From Diplocloster modestus (GTDB lineage Bacteria > Bacillota > Clostridia > Lachnospirales > Lachnospiraceae), in assembly GCF_019042245.1 (NCBI RefSeq), contig NZ_JAHQCX010000015.1, forward strand, positions 62,001 through 126,000: DNA of 64,000 nucleotides, read 5' to 3'. Below the pieces are notes generated by a model that was not told the origin of the DNA, made no database searches, and saw nothing but the letters and a program-made list of their open reading frames with translations. Below are positions 35,059 through 44,518 of the stretch, one piece after another. Both the position numbers and the translations under genes were made by a program. Position 1 is the stretch's first letter, and every line of letters begins with the position of its first letter.

Positions 35059-37647
35059 TTACAATATGACGCATTGGCCGTCATGGGTTGTCTTTGCATA
35101 ATAGAGGGCAGTGTCCACCTGCTCGACGATATCCTCCAGGGAACACTCCGCGTTCCACATCACAATCCCGGCGGAGGCAGTGGCCGGCATCTTCTCAATG
35201 ATGGGAGTTTCCCGGAACGCGTTACAAATCTCCTGGCATTTCTTCAGTGCGATTTCCGGGGACTGCATTCGTTTCATCACCACAATGAACTCGTCGCCGC
35301 CCAGCCGGGCCACAATGTCTGTGTCTCGGATATTTTTCCGGATTGCTTTGCTGAACTCGACAATCAGCCGGTCGCCTTCTCCGTGGCCGCAGATATCGTT
35401 TATTTTCTTGAGGTTGTCCAGGTCGAAAAAGCACACGGCCATTGGAGCGTCCGCTTTGTGAAGAGTTTCCGCCGCAGCCTGCCAGCCTCGACGGTTCAGC
35501 GCGCCGGTCATATGATCCCGGAATGCTTCTTCCCGTAATATTTCTTCCCGCATCCGGGAGGTGTTCAGCCGGATGGCATGTGCGACCCGCTTTGTGAGGC
35601 TTTCCGGCCAGTGGGGCTTGGCTGCGTAATCCAGCGCTCCAGACTTCAGCGCTTTTCTCTCAAGGTCTCTGTCTGCCGGTCCCGTAATGATGACGGGGAT
35701 CTTCCACAGATCTCTATTCTGCCGGATCAGCTCCAGCACCGTGAAGGCGCCGTCTTTTGAAAGGCTCTGACTGAGCAGCACAAGGGCGATCCGGTCGTTG
35801 TACGCAGCGACAAGGCTCAGTGCTGCATTGACGTCTGTCGCGGCCATGACGTGAAACAACGCTGAAAAGTTTTCCCGCACCTGCTCTATGTACTGCTCGT
35901 CCTCATCCGCAATAAGGAGTACCTGCTTGCGATATTCGGGACGGTCCTCGTCATGTGAAAGGGTGATTCCGCCCAGCTTACCACGCAGCTTTTCTTTCTC
36001 CAGAAACTGTTCGAACTCCTCTGCCGGCATGGGCCGGGCAAAATAATATCCCTGCACATAGTCGCAGTCCACTTCCAGCAGCCGGTCCAGCTGTTCCCGC
36101 GTTTCAACGCCCTCGGCTACCACGCTGAGATGCATCCGCCGGGCCAGATCCGTTACAAACTGTAATATCCCATGCTCAAGCGGCTTCGCCGTTTCACTCT
36201 GTATGAATTTCATATCCAGTTTTAAAACATCGATGGGCATCTGGTTGAGCATATTGAGGGAGGAATACCCGCTTCCGAAATCGTCCATCTCAATAATGAA
36301 CCCAAGCTCCCGCAGACGGTTGACCACCTCGATCAGCTGTATTGAATTCTCTGTGTACGCACTTTCCGTGATCTCCAGATGAAGCTGTTCCGGCGTCAGC
36401 CCATATTTTTGAACAATACTGATTAAGAGGTCCGCAATATCCACACTGTAGATATCCGCCCGGGACACATTGACAGATACAGGAAAGTCGGAGTATCCTC
36501 TTTTTTCCCAAGCCTTCAGTTTCCTGCATACCTCTTCCCAAACGAACTGATCCAGCTTGGTGATGAACCCATTTTTCTCAAACAGCGGGATAAACTCCGC
36601 GGGGGACAGCATTCCCCACTTAGGGTGCGTCCACCGCACCAACGCCTCTGCGCCGGCCAGTTGGTCGTCCCGGATTCGGTACTTGGGCTGAAAATAAATT
36701 TGGAACTGTCTGTCATGGAGTGCGGATTCCATACTATCGATGATAGCCTGCTGGCGCAGCAATTTATCCCGGAGACTGTTGTTGTAGAACGCAAAATAAC
36801 AGCCATATTTTCCTTTGATACTCTGTACCGCCAGCATGGCTCGGTCACACATCTGTTCCACGGGCAGGTCCCGTTCCTCAATGGCGTAAATGCCCCATTT
36901 GATATCGACGCTTTTGTTGTTGGACAGGAGACCGATTTTTTTGCTGAGATCAAGGAATACCTGATCGCTGTAAGTCCTCCCACGCTCTACCAGGCAGACA
37001 AACCGGTCTGAATTCAGCCGCCCGCATATGCCGTTCGCGCCGGCATATGTGCGGCAGCAGCCAGCAATTTCCCGCAGCAGATCATCCCCGGCCTTATTGC
37101 CCAGCACATCATTGATGAGCTTGAAATTTTCAACATCAGAACAGATGATATCAAAGTTCTGTTTCGGATACCGCATCAGCAGTTCTTTGGTGCGCTGGCA
37201 GAAGAAAGTTTTACTGTAAAGGCCTGTCAGACGGTCATACTGAAACTGATTGATCATGGCCGCTGTTTCCCGAAAGCGAATGGTGCTGGAAATGCGTTTC
37301 AAAAGGATTTCAGCTTTGTAAGGTTTTGTGACGAAATCCTCGGCGCCGTGAGTCAGCGCGGCCACCTCATCGGTGTCACTGTCGCTCTGGGTGGTCACGA
37401 TGACTGGAATTGTAGATAGATCCGAATCCTTTTTCACGATGGAAAGAAAGGTGTATCCATCCATAACAGGCATAGTGATGTCAAGCAGAATTAAAGAGAT
37501 ATCATCCTTTTTTTCTTTTAGGATGTCCAACGCTTCCTGTCCGTTTTCCGCTTCCAGGATTTGATATTCAGAGGCTAACAGCCCACAAAGAGTCACACGG
37601 TTGATTTCGTTATCCTCCACAACCAATATACATTTCCGCTCGAGCAT
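35059..37647 (-). CDS. REC-GGDEF-EAL-REC-GGDEF cyclic-di-GMP regulator
   Basis: This 862-residue protein has receiver 1 (D56 in LLDITMP) and a degenerate GGDEF domain with NSDRF at the active site (about 140-300). An apparently intact EAL phosphodiesterase follows (AEALVRW, ITESAYTEN, DDFGSGYSS, AEGVET; about 310-560). Receiver 2 has serine-glutamine instead of the phospho-aspartate (LLSQSLSKDG). A canonical GGDEF cyclase with LGGDEF ends the protein. It could both make and destroy c-di-GMP in the cytoplasm under phosphorelay control. GGGGAG precedes the ATG. It is the first gene of the long leftward run. Confidence 0.9.
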   Translation of the reverse strand: MLERKCILVVEDNEINRVTLCGLLASEYQILEAENGQEALDILKEKKDDISLILLDITMPVMDGYTFLSIVKKDSDLSTIPVIVTTQSDSDTDEVAALTHGAEDFVTKPYKAEILLKRISSTIRFRETAAMINQFQYDRLTGLYSKTFFCQRTKELLMRYPKQNFDIICSDVENFKLINDVLGNKAGDDLLREIAGCCRTYAGANGICGRLNSDRFVCLVERGRTYSDQVFLDLSKKIGLLSNNKSVDIKWGIYAIEERDLPVEQMCDRAMLAVQSIKGKYGCYFAFYNNSLRDKLLRQQAIIDSMESALHDRQFQIYFQPKYRIRDDQLAGAEALVRWTHPKWGMLSPAEFIPLFEKNGFITKLDQFVWEEVCRKLKAWEKRGYSDFPVSVNVSRADIYSVDIADLLISIVQKYGLTPEQLHLEITESAYTENSIQLIEVVNRLRELGFIIEMDDFGSGYSSLNMLNQMPIDVLKLDMKFIQSETAKPLEHGILQFVTDLARRMHLSVVAEGVETREQLDRLLEVDCDYVQGYYFARPMPAEEFEQFLEKEKLRGKLGGITLSHDEDRPEYRKQVLLIADEDEQYIEQVRENFSALFHVMAATDVNAALSLVAAYNDRIALVLLSQSLSKDGAFTVLELIRQNRDLWKIPVIITGPADRDLERKALKSGALDYAAKPHWPESLTKRVAHAIRLNTSRMREEILREEAFRDHMTGALNRRGWQAAAETLHKADAPMAVCFFDLDNLKKINDICGHGEGDRLIVEFSKAIRKNIRDTDIVARLGGDEFIVVMKRMQSPEIALKKCQEICNAFRETPIIEKMPATASAGIVMWNAECSLEDIVEQVDTALYYAKTTHDGQCVIL

Positions 37648-37775
37648 ACGAAAATCTCCCCTTTTTCACGATTCAGGTATGGAAAAAAGGCAGATGAACC
37701 GACCTTTCTTTCATAAATTTTTACTATTTGTAGCAAGCAACTCTGTTCATGTTAGACGCAGTTTGTTTCGATAAT

Positions 37776-37803
37776 ATTATAGCATAATTTGGAGAAAATA
37801 CAA
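37776..37803 (-). promoter_or_regulatory. Promoter of the signalling run
   Basis: TTGTAT (37798-37803), a 16-nt spacer and a perfect TATAAT (37776-37781), read leftward, lie about 130 nt before the first gene. The remaining gap to 38086 is AT-rich and holds a TATAAT (38021-38026) that may serve the rightward GntR gene but lacks a good -35. I see no gene there. Confidence 0.65.
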
Positions 37804-38086
37804 TAAATAAAGTGTAAAATGTTGTAAGCGAGGTCTGAGTTCTTAATCTTTTCACAGGACAGCAAAACATCTTTTATCATTTTCTCCGGCTAAGGCTAAG
37901 TCATGTGAAAATCATGGCACTACCCTTGTCCATGTGTGTATATATGACCTCATTGTACCAATTCCCATGGCATAAATCAACAGAATATTACTTTCCTCTC
38001 GCCATTCACCCAAAAAAGTGTATAATTGATAGTGATTCAACATGAAGAAACCGGTGTGATTTTCTAAAAACAGAGGTGAGACGATT

Positions 38087-39583
38087 TTGGAACGTGGAAA
38101 GTACAACTTGATTTACGAATATTATAAATGTCACATTCTATTTGGGCACCTCCGGAAGGGCGATTTTCTGCCCACCATAGAACAGATCGGCGGTACATTC
38201 CAAGTAGCGCCTCAAACTGTACGGAATGCTTTGAAAAAATTGCAGCAGGATCACTTGATCGATGTTTCTCCCGGCCGCCATACCTCGGTGGTGTATGAAA
38301 CCACCCCCGAAGAGACGCTCCAAGTTACGCAGCAATATTATCTGGCCCGCAAAGAGGCCATCGGCACCGTTTATCAAGTGACCGAGCTGCTTTTAACACC
38401 TGTGTTCCGCGCGGGAGCTCAAAAGCTCACTGACCATGAGCTGCGGGAGATTTTGCGGATATGCAGGCAAAAAGATGCGGGCATCGTATCCATCTCTATG
38501 TTCTGCTGTAACAGGATGCTGGATGCTGTCCAAAATCAGTTGATAAAATCCCTTTTTGCGGATATGGTGTCTTTTTTTCAGTTTCCCTATATTACGTCCT
38601 TTGATGAGGGGACCAGTGAAGAATATCAGGAATACCACAGAAACCTAATATCAAGCTGTGATGCTCTTGATCGAAACGGCGCTTTCCAGGCGTTCATGGG
38701 GTTACAGTCAGTGACCCAAAAGGTTTTACAGGGATTTATTGACGGCACTTCCCGAACCGTGGCAGTGCCAAATCAAATTCCCTTTCACTGGCAGACCTAT
38801 CGTGACAGGCCGCAGCACTGTCATACCCTGGCCGCGAGAATCATTTACGGTCTTATAAAAGGAAAATACGCAGAGGGGGAAATGCTTCCATCCTATGAAA
38901 ACATGTCGCTGGAGTTCTCTGTTTCAGTAAGCACTGCGAGGCGTACGATTGGGCTGCTGCGTGATATGGGCTTAATCCATTCTATAAACGGCGTGGGAAA
39001 TCAAGTGCTGTTTACCGCCCCAAACTGGAAGAAATTGCGGCGGCCGTCTATACAAAAAAATATATTGATGGCAAGAGAGAGCATTGAACTCCTTTTGTTC
39101 ACTGCTGAGGAAATAGTCAGCAAGGATCTGCTAAGACTCGATAAGAAACAAACTCATGAGCTGAAAAATATCCTGACAGACAGCAAAGGTCTTTGTGGAC
39201 TGGAAGCCATTGTTTTAGTAACAGAATATATACTGATCCTTCATCCGTTTACGTCTTTCTTTGAAACCTACGGCAAATTGCTTGAATTTTTGCTTTTTAC
39301 CTATCCGTTCCTGTCGGATCAACAGCAGACAAAGGGCGTCAGTCAATCCGCGCCGATTGAGAAGCTGACTCGAGCAATTGACGCAGAGGACACAGATCTG
39401 TTTGCCCAAGGGTATATTGAGCTGCTGCACGAGGTGGGAGCGAAGATAGGCAACACCGTAAATTTTCTCCAAAACGGAGTTGAGCAATATGCTTCGGGAT
39501 GTGAGTCGCGTGAATCGAATAAGCTCAAAATACTGAGCAACGGGAAAAAATCTGGCGCAGCGGAGAATAAAGGAACACCTTAG
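38087..39583 (+). CDS. Double-winged-helix GntR-type regulator (paralogue 2)
   Basis: This 498-residue protein mirrors the one at 33140-34552. The N-terminal winged helix (about 8-70) carries DFLPTIEQIGGTF and APQTVRNALKKLQQDHL. The second (about 245-315) carries EMLPSYENMSLEFSVS and ARRTIGLLRDMGL. Both proteins share the opening phrase YY-x5-LFG and a long helical C-terminus. Translation starts at TTG, 8 nt after GAGGTGA. It is divergent from the signalling run and probably contributes to its control. No effector domain is recognised. Confidence 0.82.
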   Translation: MERGKYNLIYEYYKCHILFGHLRKGDFLPTIEQIGGTFQVAPQTVRNALKKLQQDHLIDVSPGRHTSVVYETTPEETLQVTQQYYLARKEAIGTVYQVTELLLTPVFRAGAQKLTDHELREILRICRQKDAGIVSISMFCCNRMLDAVQNQLIKSLFADMVSFFQFPYITSFDEGTSEEYQEYHRNLISSCDALDRNGAFQAFMGLQSVTQKVLQGFIDGTSRTVAVPNQIPFHWQTYRDRPQHCHTLAARIIYGLIKGKYAEGEMLPSYENMSLEFSVSVSTARRTIGLLRDMGLIHSINGVGNQVLFTAPNWKKLRRPSIQKNILMARESIELLLFTAEEIVSKDLLRLDKKQTHELKNILTDSKGLCGLEAIVLVTEYILILHPFTSFFETYGKLLEFLLFTYPFLSDQQQTKGVSQSAPIEKLTRAIDAEDTDLFAQGYIELLHEVGAKIGNTVNFLQNGVEQYASGCESRESNKLKILSNGKKSGAAENKGTP

Positions 39584-39648
39584 TGCATCAATGCTGCGCA
39601 CACTCCTCGTGATCTCATGAGGGATGTTCTGTTGGTGTCTCTTTCCGT

Positions 39649-39680
39649 AAAACTGCTCCTGTGGATGAACGGGGAGTTTT
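39649..39680. terminator. Bidirectional terminator-like hairpin
   Basis: AAAACT-G-CTCC pairs with GGGG-AGTTTT around an 11-nt loop. The A- and T-ends suit termination of both the rightward GntR gene and the leftward lipoprotein gene (21 nt past its stop). Confidence 0.6.
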
Positions 39681-39700
39681 GACCAAATTCCCCCATGCCT

Positions 39701-40240
39701 TTATTGCCCGACAATATCCCAATCAAGCACCAGACGCCCCTCGGTAAAGGGCCTGATCTCACCGCTTTCTTGAATAGCGGAGGTCATCAACTCTTGGTTG
39801 CTGCCCAGCTCTTCATAGGTTCTTATGGTATTTAGAGAAGTCAGGTTATACCGGCTGAGAAAACTCTCCGCAGACAGATCATACAAAAAATCGCAGTCCT
39901 CTGCCTCCACCTTGCAGACCTGGATATCGGGCAGTTCTCCTTGCTGGTCCTGCAGAGCCATGTACGCAAACGGGTCCGGCCCCGCCAGCGTCTCCACGAA
40001 GACTACATCTACTTCCGGGAATTTGGCCTCCAGTACCGCTTCCAGGGGGGCCTCATCAAAGGAATCGTATTTTCCAATGGTAACGATCCGCTTTTCTGTA
40101 TCTACCGGCACATAGGAGAAAATATCGTTTTCAGCAGTGAATGGGCTGGCGGCCGCGGTTGGTCCGCTGCCGGAGCAGCCGGCCAGAAACAGGGCCAGCG
40201 TGGTCAGCAGAGCAGTAAGTTTCACAAATTTATTATTCAT
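39701..40240 (-). CDS. Shortened extracellular solute-binding lipoprotein
   Basis: This 179-residue protein has a lipoprotein signal with lipobox LAGC near residue 22. It is followed by the first lobe of a family-1 solute-binding protein (VTIGKYDSFDEAPLEAVLEA, LPDIQVCKVEAEDC). Complete members run about 400 residues. Here the chain passes into a short tail (RPFTEGRLVLDWDIVGQ) and stops, suggesting an internal deletion or heavy truncation. It starts 10 nt after the stop of the broken hybrid kinase and was probably its sensory partner. GGAGAGG precedes the ATG. Confidence 0.6.
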   Translation of the reverse strand: MNNKFVKLTALLTTLALFLAGCSGSGPTAAASPFTAENDIFSYVPVDTEKRIVTIGKYDSFDEAPLEAVLEAKFPEVDVVFVETLAGPDPFAYMALQDQQGELPDIQVCKVEAEDCDFLYDLSAESFLSRYNLTSLNTIRTYEELGSNQELMTSAIQESGEIRPFTEGRLVLDWDIVGQ

Positions 40241-40250
40241 GGTTCCTCTC

Positions 40251-41039
40251 CTATCTGATGTGCTTTTTTAGAGCTTTCGTCAATTCCGTCATATCGATGG
40301 GCTTGGCCAAATGTCCCTGCATCCCCGCATCCAGCGATTTCCTGGCGTCCTCGTCAAAGGCATTGGCCGACAGAGCCAGGATGGGGATGCTCTTGGCATC
40401 GGGATGACTGGAGGCCCTGATGCGCCGCGTGGCGTCATAGCCGTTCATTACGGGCATTTGAATGTCCATGAATATCAAACTGTAACAGCCGGCCTCGGAT
40501 CGCTCAAAGGCTTCTACGGCCGCTTTTCCGTTCTCGGCGGAGTCCACCAAAAGGCCCATCTGCTCCAGAAGATTGACGCCGATCTCCCGGTTAAGCAGGT
40601 TGTCCTCCACGAACAAAATGCGCCGCCCTTTGAGCCTGGAGGTCAAATTGGCTCCATTGCTTTCTTTCTCTGCCTGCGCCATAACAGAGTGGGGCAGGGG
40701 GAGCCGCAGCGTGAACGTGCTGCCCTTGCCCAACTGACTCTCTACGGAAATGTCTCCGCCCATAAGTTCCACCAAATTTTTGACAATAGCCAATCCCAGG
40801 CCGCTCCCAGTGTGGAAACCGGTCATGGAAGAATTCTCCTGCTCAAAGGGCTGGAACAGCCGGTCACGAAAATCCTCGCTCATGCCGACGCCGCTATCCT
40901 TCACCCACAGCGTCACCAAAGAGCGTCCATTGTCCATCGGCTCCGATAAATAGCCCAGCCGGATCGAGCCGCCCTCCGGTGTGAATTTCATGGCGTTGGA
41001 TACCAAATTCATCACATAATGCAATAAGAACAGTTTCAA
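40251..41039 (-). pseudogene. Hybrid histidine kinase missing its sensor and HisKA domains
   Basis: About 262 codons start in the middle of the HATPase N-box (MNLVSNAMKFTPEGG). They continue through DSGVGMS and GSGLGLAIV into a receiver with MDIQMPVMNG. Everything upstream, including the phospho-accepting histidine, is missing. Two in-frame TAG stops precede the apparent TTG start. The break lies next to an IS66 remnant, which probably removed the 5' part. The surviving ATPase-receiver piece might still be translated, but it cannot autophosphorylate alone. Confidence 0.8.
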
Positions 41040-41091
41040 CTTTATCTACTAAGGAAATGGAAAGTTACCGTACACAGGCTGACTGGTAAAG

Positions 41092-41142
41092 AAAGAACCG
41101 ATGGTGTAGACTGATAATAGTCGATGGCACCATCGGTTCTTT
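41092..41142. terminator. 15-bp hairpin between IS66 remnant and broken kinase
   Basis: AAAGAACCGATGGTG (41092-41106) and its exact complement (41128-41142) enclose 21 nt, with A-rich and T-rich ends. It lies at the end of the IS66 remnant and probably terminated its transposase. Confidence 0.6.
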
Positions 41143-41360
41143 ATGCAAACTGTTCTGAGAGTTTCTTAAAAACATTCGTTTCTGTATTTTTTCGTTTCTC
41201 AAATAGCATGCTCATGCACCTGCAATGTAGACTCGTGATCATGTACCATAATTCCCTGATATGTTTCAGCGGGTGTTCCTTCTACGCCAGTATGTCCTTT
41301 CTTAGCGCTTGCTTCTGTGCTATCTGCTGCAGGCCGAAGAACCTGAAGTTAATTTCAACT
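41143..41360 (-). pseudogene. IS66-family transposase remnant
   Basis: Read leftward, one frame gives GHTGVEGTPAETYQGIMVHD, resembling the catalytic region of clostridial IS66 transposases. A shifted frame gives a C-terminal-like tail (FEKRKNTETNVFKKLSEQFA) ending just before the hairpin. The part between is deleted. The remainder of 41361-41468 shows no clear gene. Confidence 0.6.
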
Positions 41361-41468
41361 TCCTTCTGCCGTTTTAAGCCGTTTTTCAAATGTGGAAATA
41401 TCAATGGCACCGCTCTGCTGAATTCTATCTTCCTCTCCGTATAAGCCTCCGGCTCCCCTCCGTTTATG

Positions 41469-42608
41469 TTATATCCCAGCCAGAGATTTTATATAGATTT
41501 CCCGTATTTTTTCTCTGTCCGCAGGCATAGGATGGGTTGCAATACTTCCAACAGATACCTTCAGACAATTTTCGGTCATCCAGTCCACATCGGATTCATC
41601 AAAGCCCAGATCGGCCAGTGTTATATCCAGCCCCAGCTTCTTCTGAAAATTCTTTAAGGCCGATACCAATGTATGCTCATCCTCTCCCCCGAGGATCCGG
41701 GCAATTATCCCATATTTTTTCGGCGCGTAGGGGATGCTTTCCTCCAAGACCACCGGAGTAAGGGCTGCCAATCCTTTGCCATGGGAAATGTTTTTCAGTC
41801 CGCTGGCCGGATGTTCCATGCCATGGGGCAGCCCTACGCCGGCACAGTTGATGACCATTCCTCCAAGAGTACTTGCCCATGTGATCGCCTCCCAGTGTTC
41901 CGGAGCATTATCTCCCCCATAGATCGGAAGCAGGTGTTCAGCAATTAAACGCATACCTTCCCGTGCGTACATCTCTGTGATTGGCTGACCGATTACAGAG
42001 ATGTAGCCTTCCATATTATGGCACAACGCGTCATATCCAACCGAGGCCAGAAGCTCCTTTGGCATAGTCATCATACATTCCGGATCGATGATAGATGTCT
42101 TGGGAATAATGGCATTGCAGCGCAGCGATTTTTTATCGCCGTTGGAGGGATTTGTCAGTACTGCGAAGCCATTTCCTTCGCTGCCGGTTCCACAGGTCGT
42201 AGGGATAGCGATCAAGGGCAGCGCCTGTGTGCCGGAACGCAGCCCAAAAATATAATCCATGATATCCCCGTCGTTTTTGACGATAAAGGCGACTGCCTTT
42301 GCACAGTCAATAATACTGCCGCCGCCCACAGCAACAACTACATCACACCCGTTTTCCTCAGCCTTTTTCGCTCCGGCATAGGCGATGGTGGTGGTCGGAT
42401 TTGGGGTTACTTTATCAAATACAAGGCTTTCCACCCCGGATAACCTCAGCTGCTCCTGTACGCGATCCAGCAGCCCGGATTTTCGGGCGCTGTTTCCTCC
42501 GGTTACAAGCAATGCTTTTTTCCCCCAAGAGGAAACTACAGCTCCCGCTTCAGCTGTCCGCCCGTTTCCAAACAGTAGGTTCACGGGAAGATTAAAATCA
42601 AACTTCAT
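41469..42608 (-). CDS. Iron-containing (group III) alcohol dehydrogenase
   Basis: This 379-residue enzyme has the NAD-binding loop VAVGGGSIIDCAKA and PTTCGTGSEGNG. The metal ligands of the group-III family appear as an aspartate and three histidines (GYDALCHNMEGY, GLPHGMEHPAS). It would reduce a semialdehyde to an alcohol, or the reverse, with NAD(P)H. Its start overlaps the aminotransferase stop by 11 nt, so the two act together. With that partner, a hydroxybutyrate- or hydroxyvalerate-dehydrogenase role is likely (inference). Confidence 0.9.
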   Translation of the reverse strand: MKFDFNLPVNLLFGNGRTAEAGAVVSSWGKKALLVTGGNSARKSGLLDRVQEQLRLSGVESLVFDKVTPNPTTTIAYAGAKKAEENGCDVVVAVGGGSIIDCAKAVAFIVKNDGDIMDYIFGLRSGTQALPLIAIPTTCGTGSEGNGFAVLTNPSNGDKKSLRCNAIIPKTSIIDPECMMTMPKELLASVGYDALCHNMEGYISVIGQPITEMYAREGMRLIAEHLLPIYGGDNAPEHWEAITWASTLGGMVINCAGVGLPHGMEHPASGLKNISHGKGLAALTPVVLEESIPYAPKKYGIIARILGGEDEHTLVSALKNFQKKLGLDITLADLGFDESDVDWMTENCLKVSVGSIATHPMPADREKIREIYIKSLAGI

Positions 42609-43971
42609 CCTTCATCTCCTCCAGGCAGGTGCACAGTGACTGTTCCATAATCCGCAGGCCACATTCCAGCTGTTCATCCGTGATGACCAGCGGCGCAAGG
42701 AAGCGGATAACATTTCCATATGTTCCCGCGCTTTCCAACATCAGCCCATTTCTGACACATTCCGCAATCAGAGCGTTTGTAAGCTCCGGCGCCGGCTCTT
42801 TGGTCCCTTTGTCCTTAACCAGTTCCAGGCCCAACATTCCGCCAAGGCCGCGGATATCTCCAATACAGAAATACTTTTCACGCCACTGCATGTAACGCTC
42901 CGTTATCCTTTTTCCGATTTCCAGTGAACGCTCTGCCAGCTGATCCCGCTCCATAATTTCAATCGTTTTCAGCGCCGCGGCACACGCTAAAGCATTTCCA
43001 CAATAGGTCCCTCCGATGGTTCCCTTAGCTGGAGCCTCCATAATCTCCTCCCTGGCAACAATCGCGGAAAGCGGAATACCGGCCGCAATGGATTTTGCGG
43101 TGGCAATAATATCCGGCGCCGCGTTGATCTCCTGCCAATACATCGAGGCGAACATACGTCCCGTACGGCAAAAACCGGACTGCACTTCATCCGCAATAAG
43201 CAGGATACCGTAAGTATCGCAGATTTCTCGGACGGTCCGGATCCACTCAAAGGGCGCCGGGATAAAACCGCCCTCGCCCTGTACCGGCTCGACAACAATA
43301 GCGGCAATGGTGTCCGCAGGCGCGCACTGTTCAAAAACCGCGGCGATGGAATCGAGATAATACTGGCAGGCTTTTTCTTTAGGCATCCCTTCCGGATTCC
43401 GGTAATAATACGGAAATTGGGCGCGGTACACCCCATCTGGAAACGGTCCCATGCCGGTGGCATAAGCTTTCTTTGAAGTCATAGACATCGTCAGCAGGGT
43501 GCGCCCGTGAAACGCGCCGGAAAAAACAAGGATATTATTTCTTTTTGTAAATGCCTTGGCAATTTTTACTGCGTTTTCCACAGCTTCAGCTCCGCTGTTG
43601 GCGAAAAATGCTTTTTTCTTCCGGCCTCTGACCGGAGCGATAGACGTAAGTTTTTCCGCCAGAGCCACATACCCTTCATGCGTAACAATATTAAACATCC
43701 CGTGAAAATATCTGTCTGCCTGCTCTTTGACGGCAGATATAACTTCCGGCTGGGAATATCCAATATTCAGGACGCCTACTCCGCCAATCCAGTCCAGGAA
43801 TTTATTCCCATCGACATCTTCGATAATTGCTCCCTGGCCCCGGGCCGGCACCACCGGATACATACATCCTATGGCACTGGGAGTGCTTTCTTTCCGGCGC
43901 TTTATCACCTCTGACGCTTTCGGCCCCGGCAATGTTTCCGTAATGATTTCCGGCATATCTGTTCTTAACAT
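42598..43971 (-). CDS. Class-III omega-aminotransferase (GABA-transaminase-like)
   Basis: This 457-residue PLP enzyme has FANSGAEAVENAVKIAK, FHGRTLLTMSMTSKK, LLIADEVQSGFCRTG and the PLP lysine near 292 in IATAKSIAAG, all typical of class-III aminotransferases. The family removes a terminal amino group from omega-amino acids such as 4-aminobutyrate or 5-aminovalerate, giving a semialdehyde. It lies downstream of the Pxp/biotin genes and overlaps the alcohol dehydrogenase gene. The pair would convert an omega-amino acid to a hydroxy acid. Confidence 0.88.
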   Translation of the reverse strand: MLRTDMPEIITETLPGPKASEVIKRRKESTPSAIGCMYPVVPARGQGAIIEDVDGNKFLDWIGGVGVLNIGYSQPEVISAVKEQADRYFHGMFNIVTHEGYVALAEKLTSIAPVRGRKKKAFFANSGAEAVENAVKIAKAFTKRNNILVFSGAFHGRTLLTMSMTSKKAYATGMGPFPDGVYRAQFPYYYRNPEGMPKEKACQYYLDSIAAVFEQCAPADTIAAIVVEPVQGEGGFIPAPFEWIRTVREICDTYGILLIADEVQSGFCRTGRMFASMYWQEINAAPDIIATAKSIAAGIPLSAIVAREEIMEAPAKGTIGGTYCGNALACAAALKTIEIMERDQLAERSLEIGKRITERYMQWREKYFCIGDIRGLGGMLGLELVKDKGTKEPAPELTNALIAECVRNGLMLESAGTYGNVIRFLAPLVITDEQLECGLRIMEQSLCTCLEEMKDEV

Positions 43972-43976
43972 AATAA

Positions 43977-44492
43977 CTAATTTCCTCCCATTTGTTTACT
44001 GCTTTTAAATATCTGTGTTACTTTGACGCTTGCATAGCCAAACAGCATTCCGATAAAATTGGCTCCGGCAATCCAGATCAGCGCGTTAATCAGCGGCGGC
44101 ATGCCATCAATTGACATATATTCTCCGGCGCCGTATCCGACAAAGATGCAAGAGTAGGCGTTAAAGGACACCAGGGACGGATTGCACGCCGGTATTTTCA
44201 ATGTCAGCATCAATACAAATACCGTAATGATAACTGCCGCAATCGTTGCTGCCATAGAAGGCATGAATGCTCCGAAGGCGTCGATCAGCACAAAGGCGAG
44301 AACAGCCAGTACCGCTCCCGTAAGGATTGGAACAATACTTTTAGCAATAAGATCTGCGCTGGCGCCCAGGGTAAAGTACCAGGCCCAGCCAATAAAAAGT
44401 GCCCATACCGGTACTGACAAATACATAAACAAGCAGGATATCCCCGCTAGGATTGCCACAGAAAAGTCTAGTGATGTAAGTTTTTTCATCAT
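43977..44492 (-). CDS. DUF1097 membrane protein
   Basis: This 171-residue protein has five or six hydrophobic segments and matches DUF1097 in length and feel (WALFIGWAWYFTLGASAD). The family has no proven function. Encoded inside the operon, 5 nt before the aminotransferase gene, it may be the uptake channel or carrier for the operon's substrate (inference). GGAGGGG precedes the ATG pair. Confidence 0.8.
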   Translation of the reverse strand: MMKKLTSLDFSVAILAGISCLFMYLSVPVWALFIGWAWYFTLGASADLIAKSIVPILTGAVLAVLAFVLIDAFGAFMPSMAATIAAVIITVFVLMLTLKIPACNPSLVSFNAYSCIFVGYGAGEYMSIDGMPPLINALIWIAGANFIGMLFGYASVKVTQIFKSSKQMGGN

Positions 44493-44518
44493 CGTGCCCC
44501 TCCAGTCTTTTTTTATGA

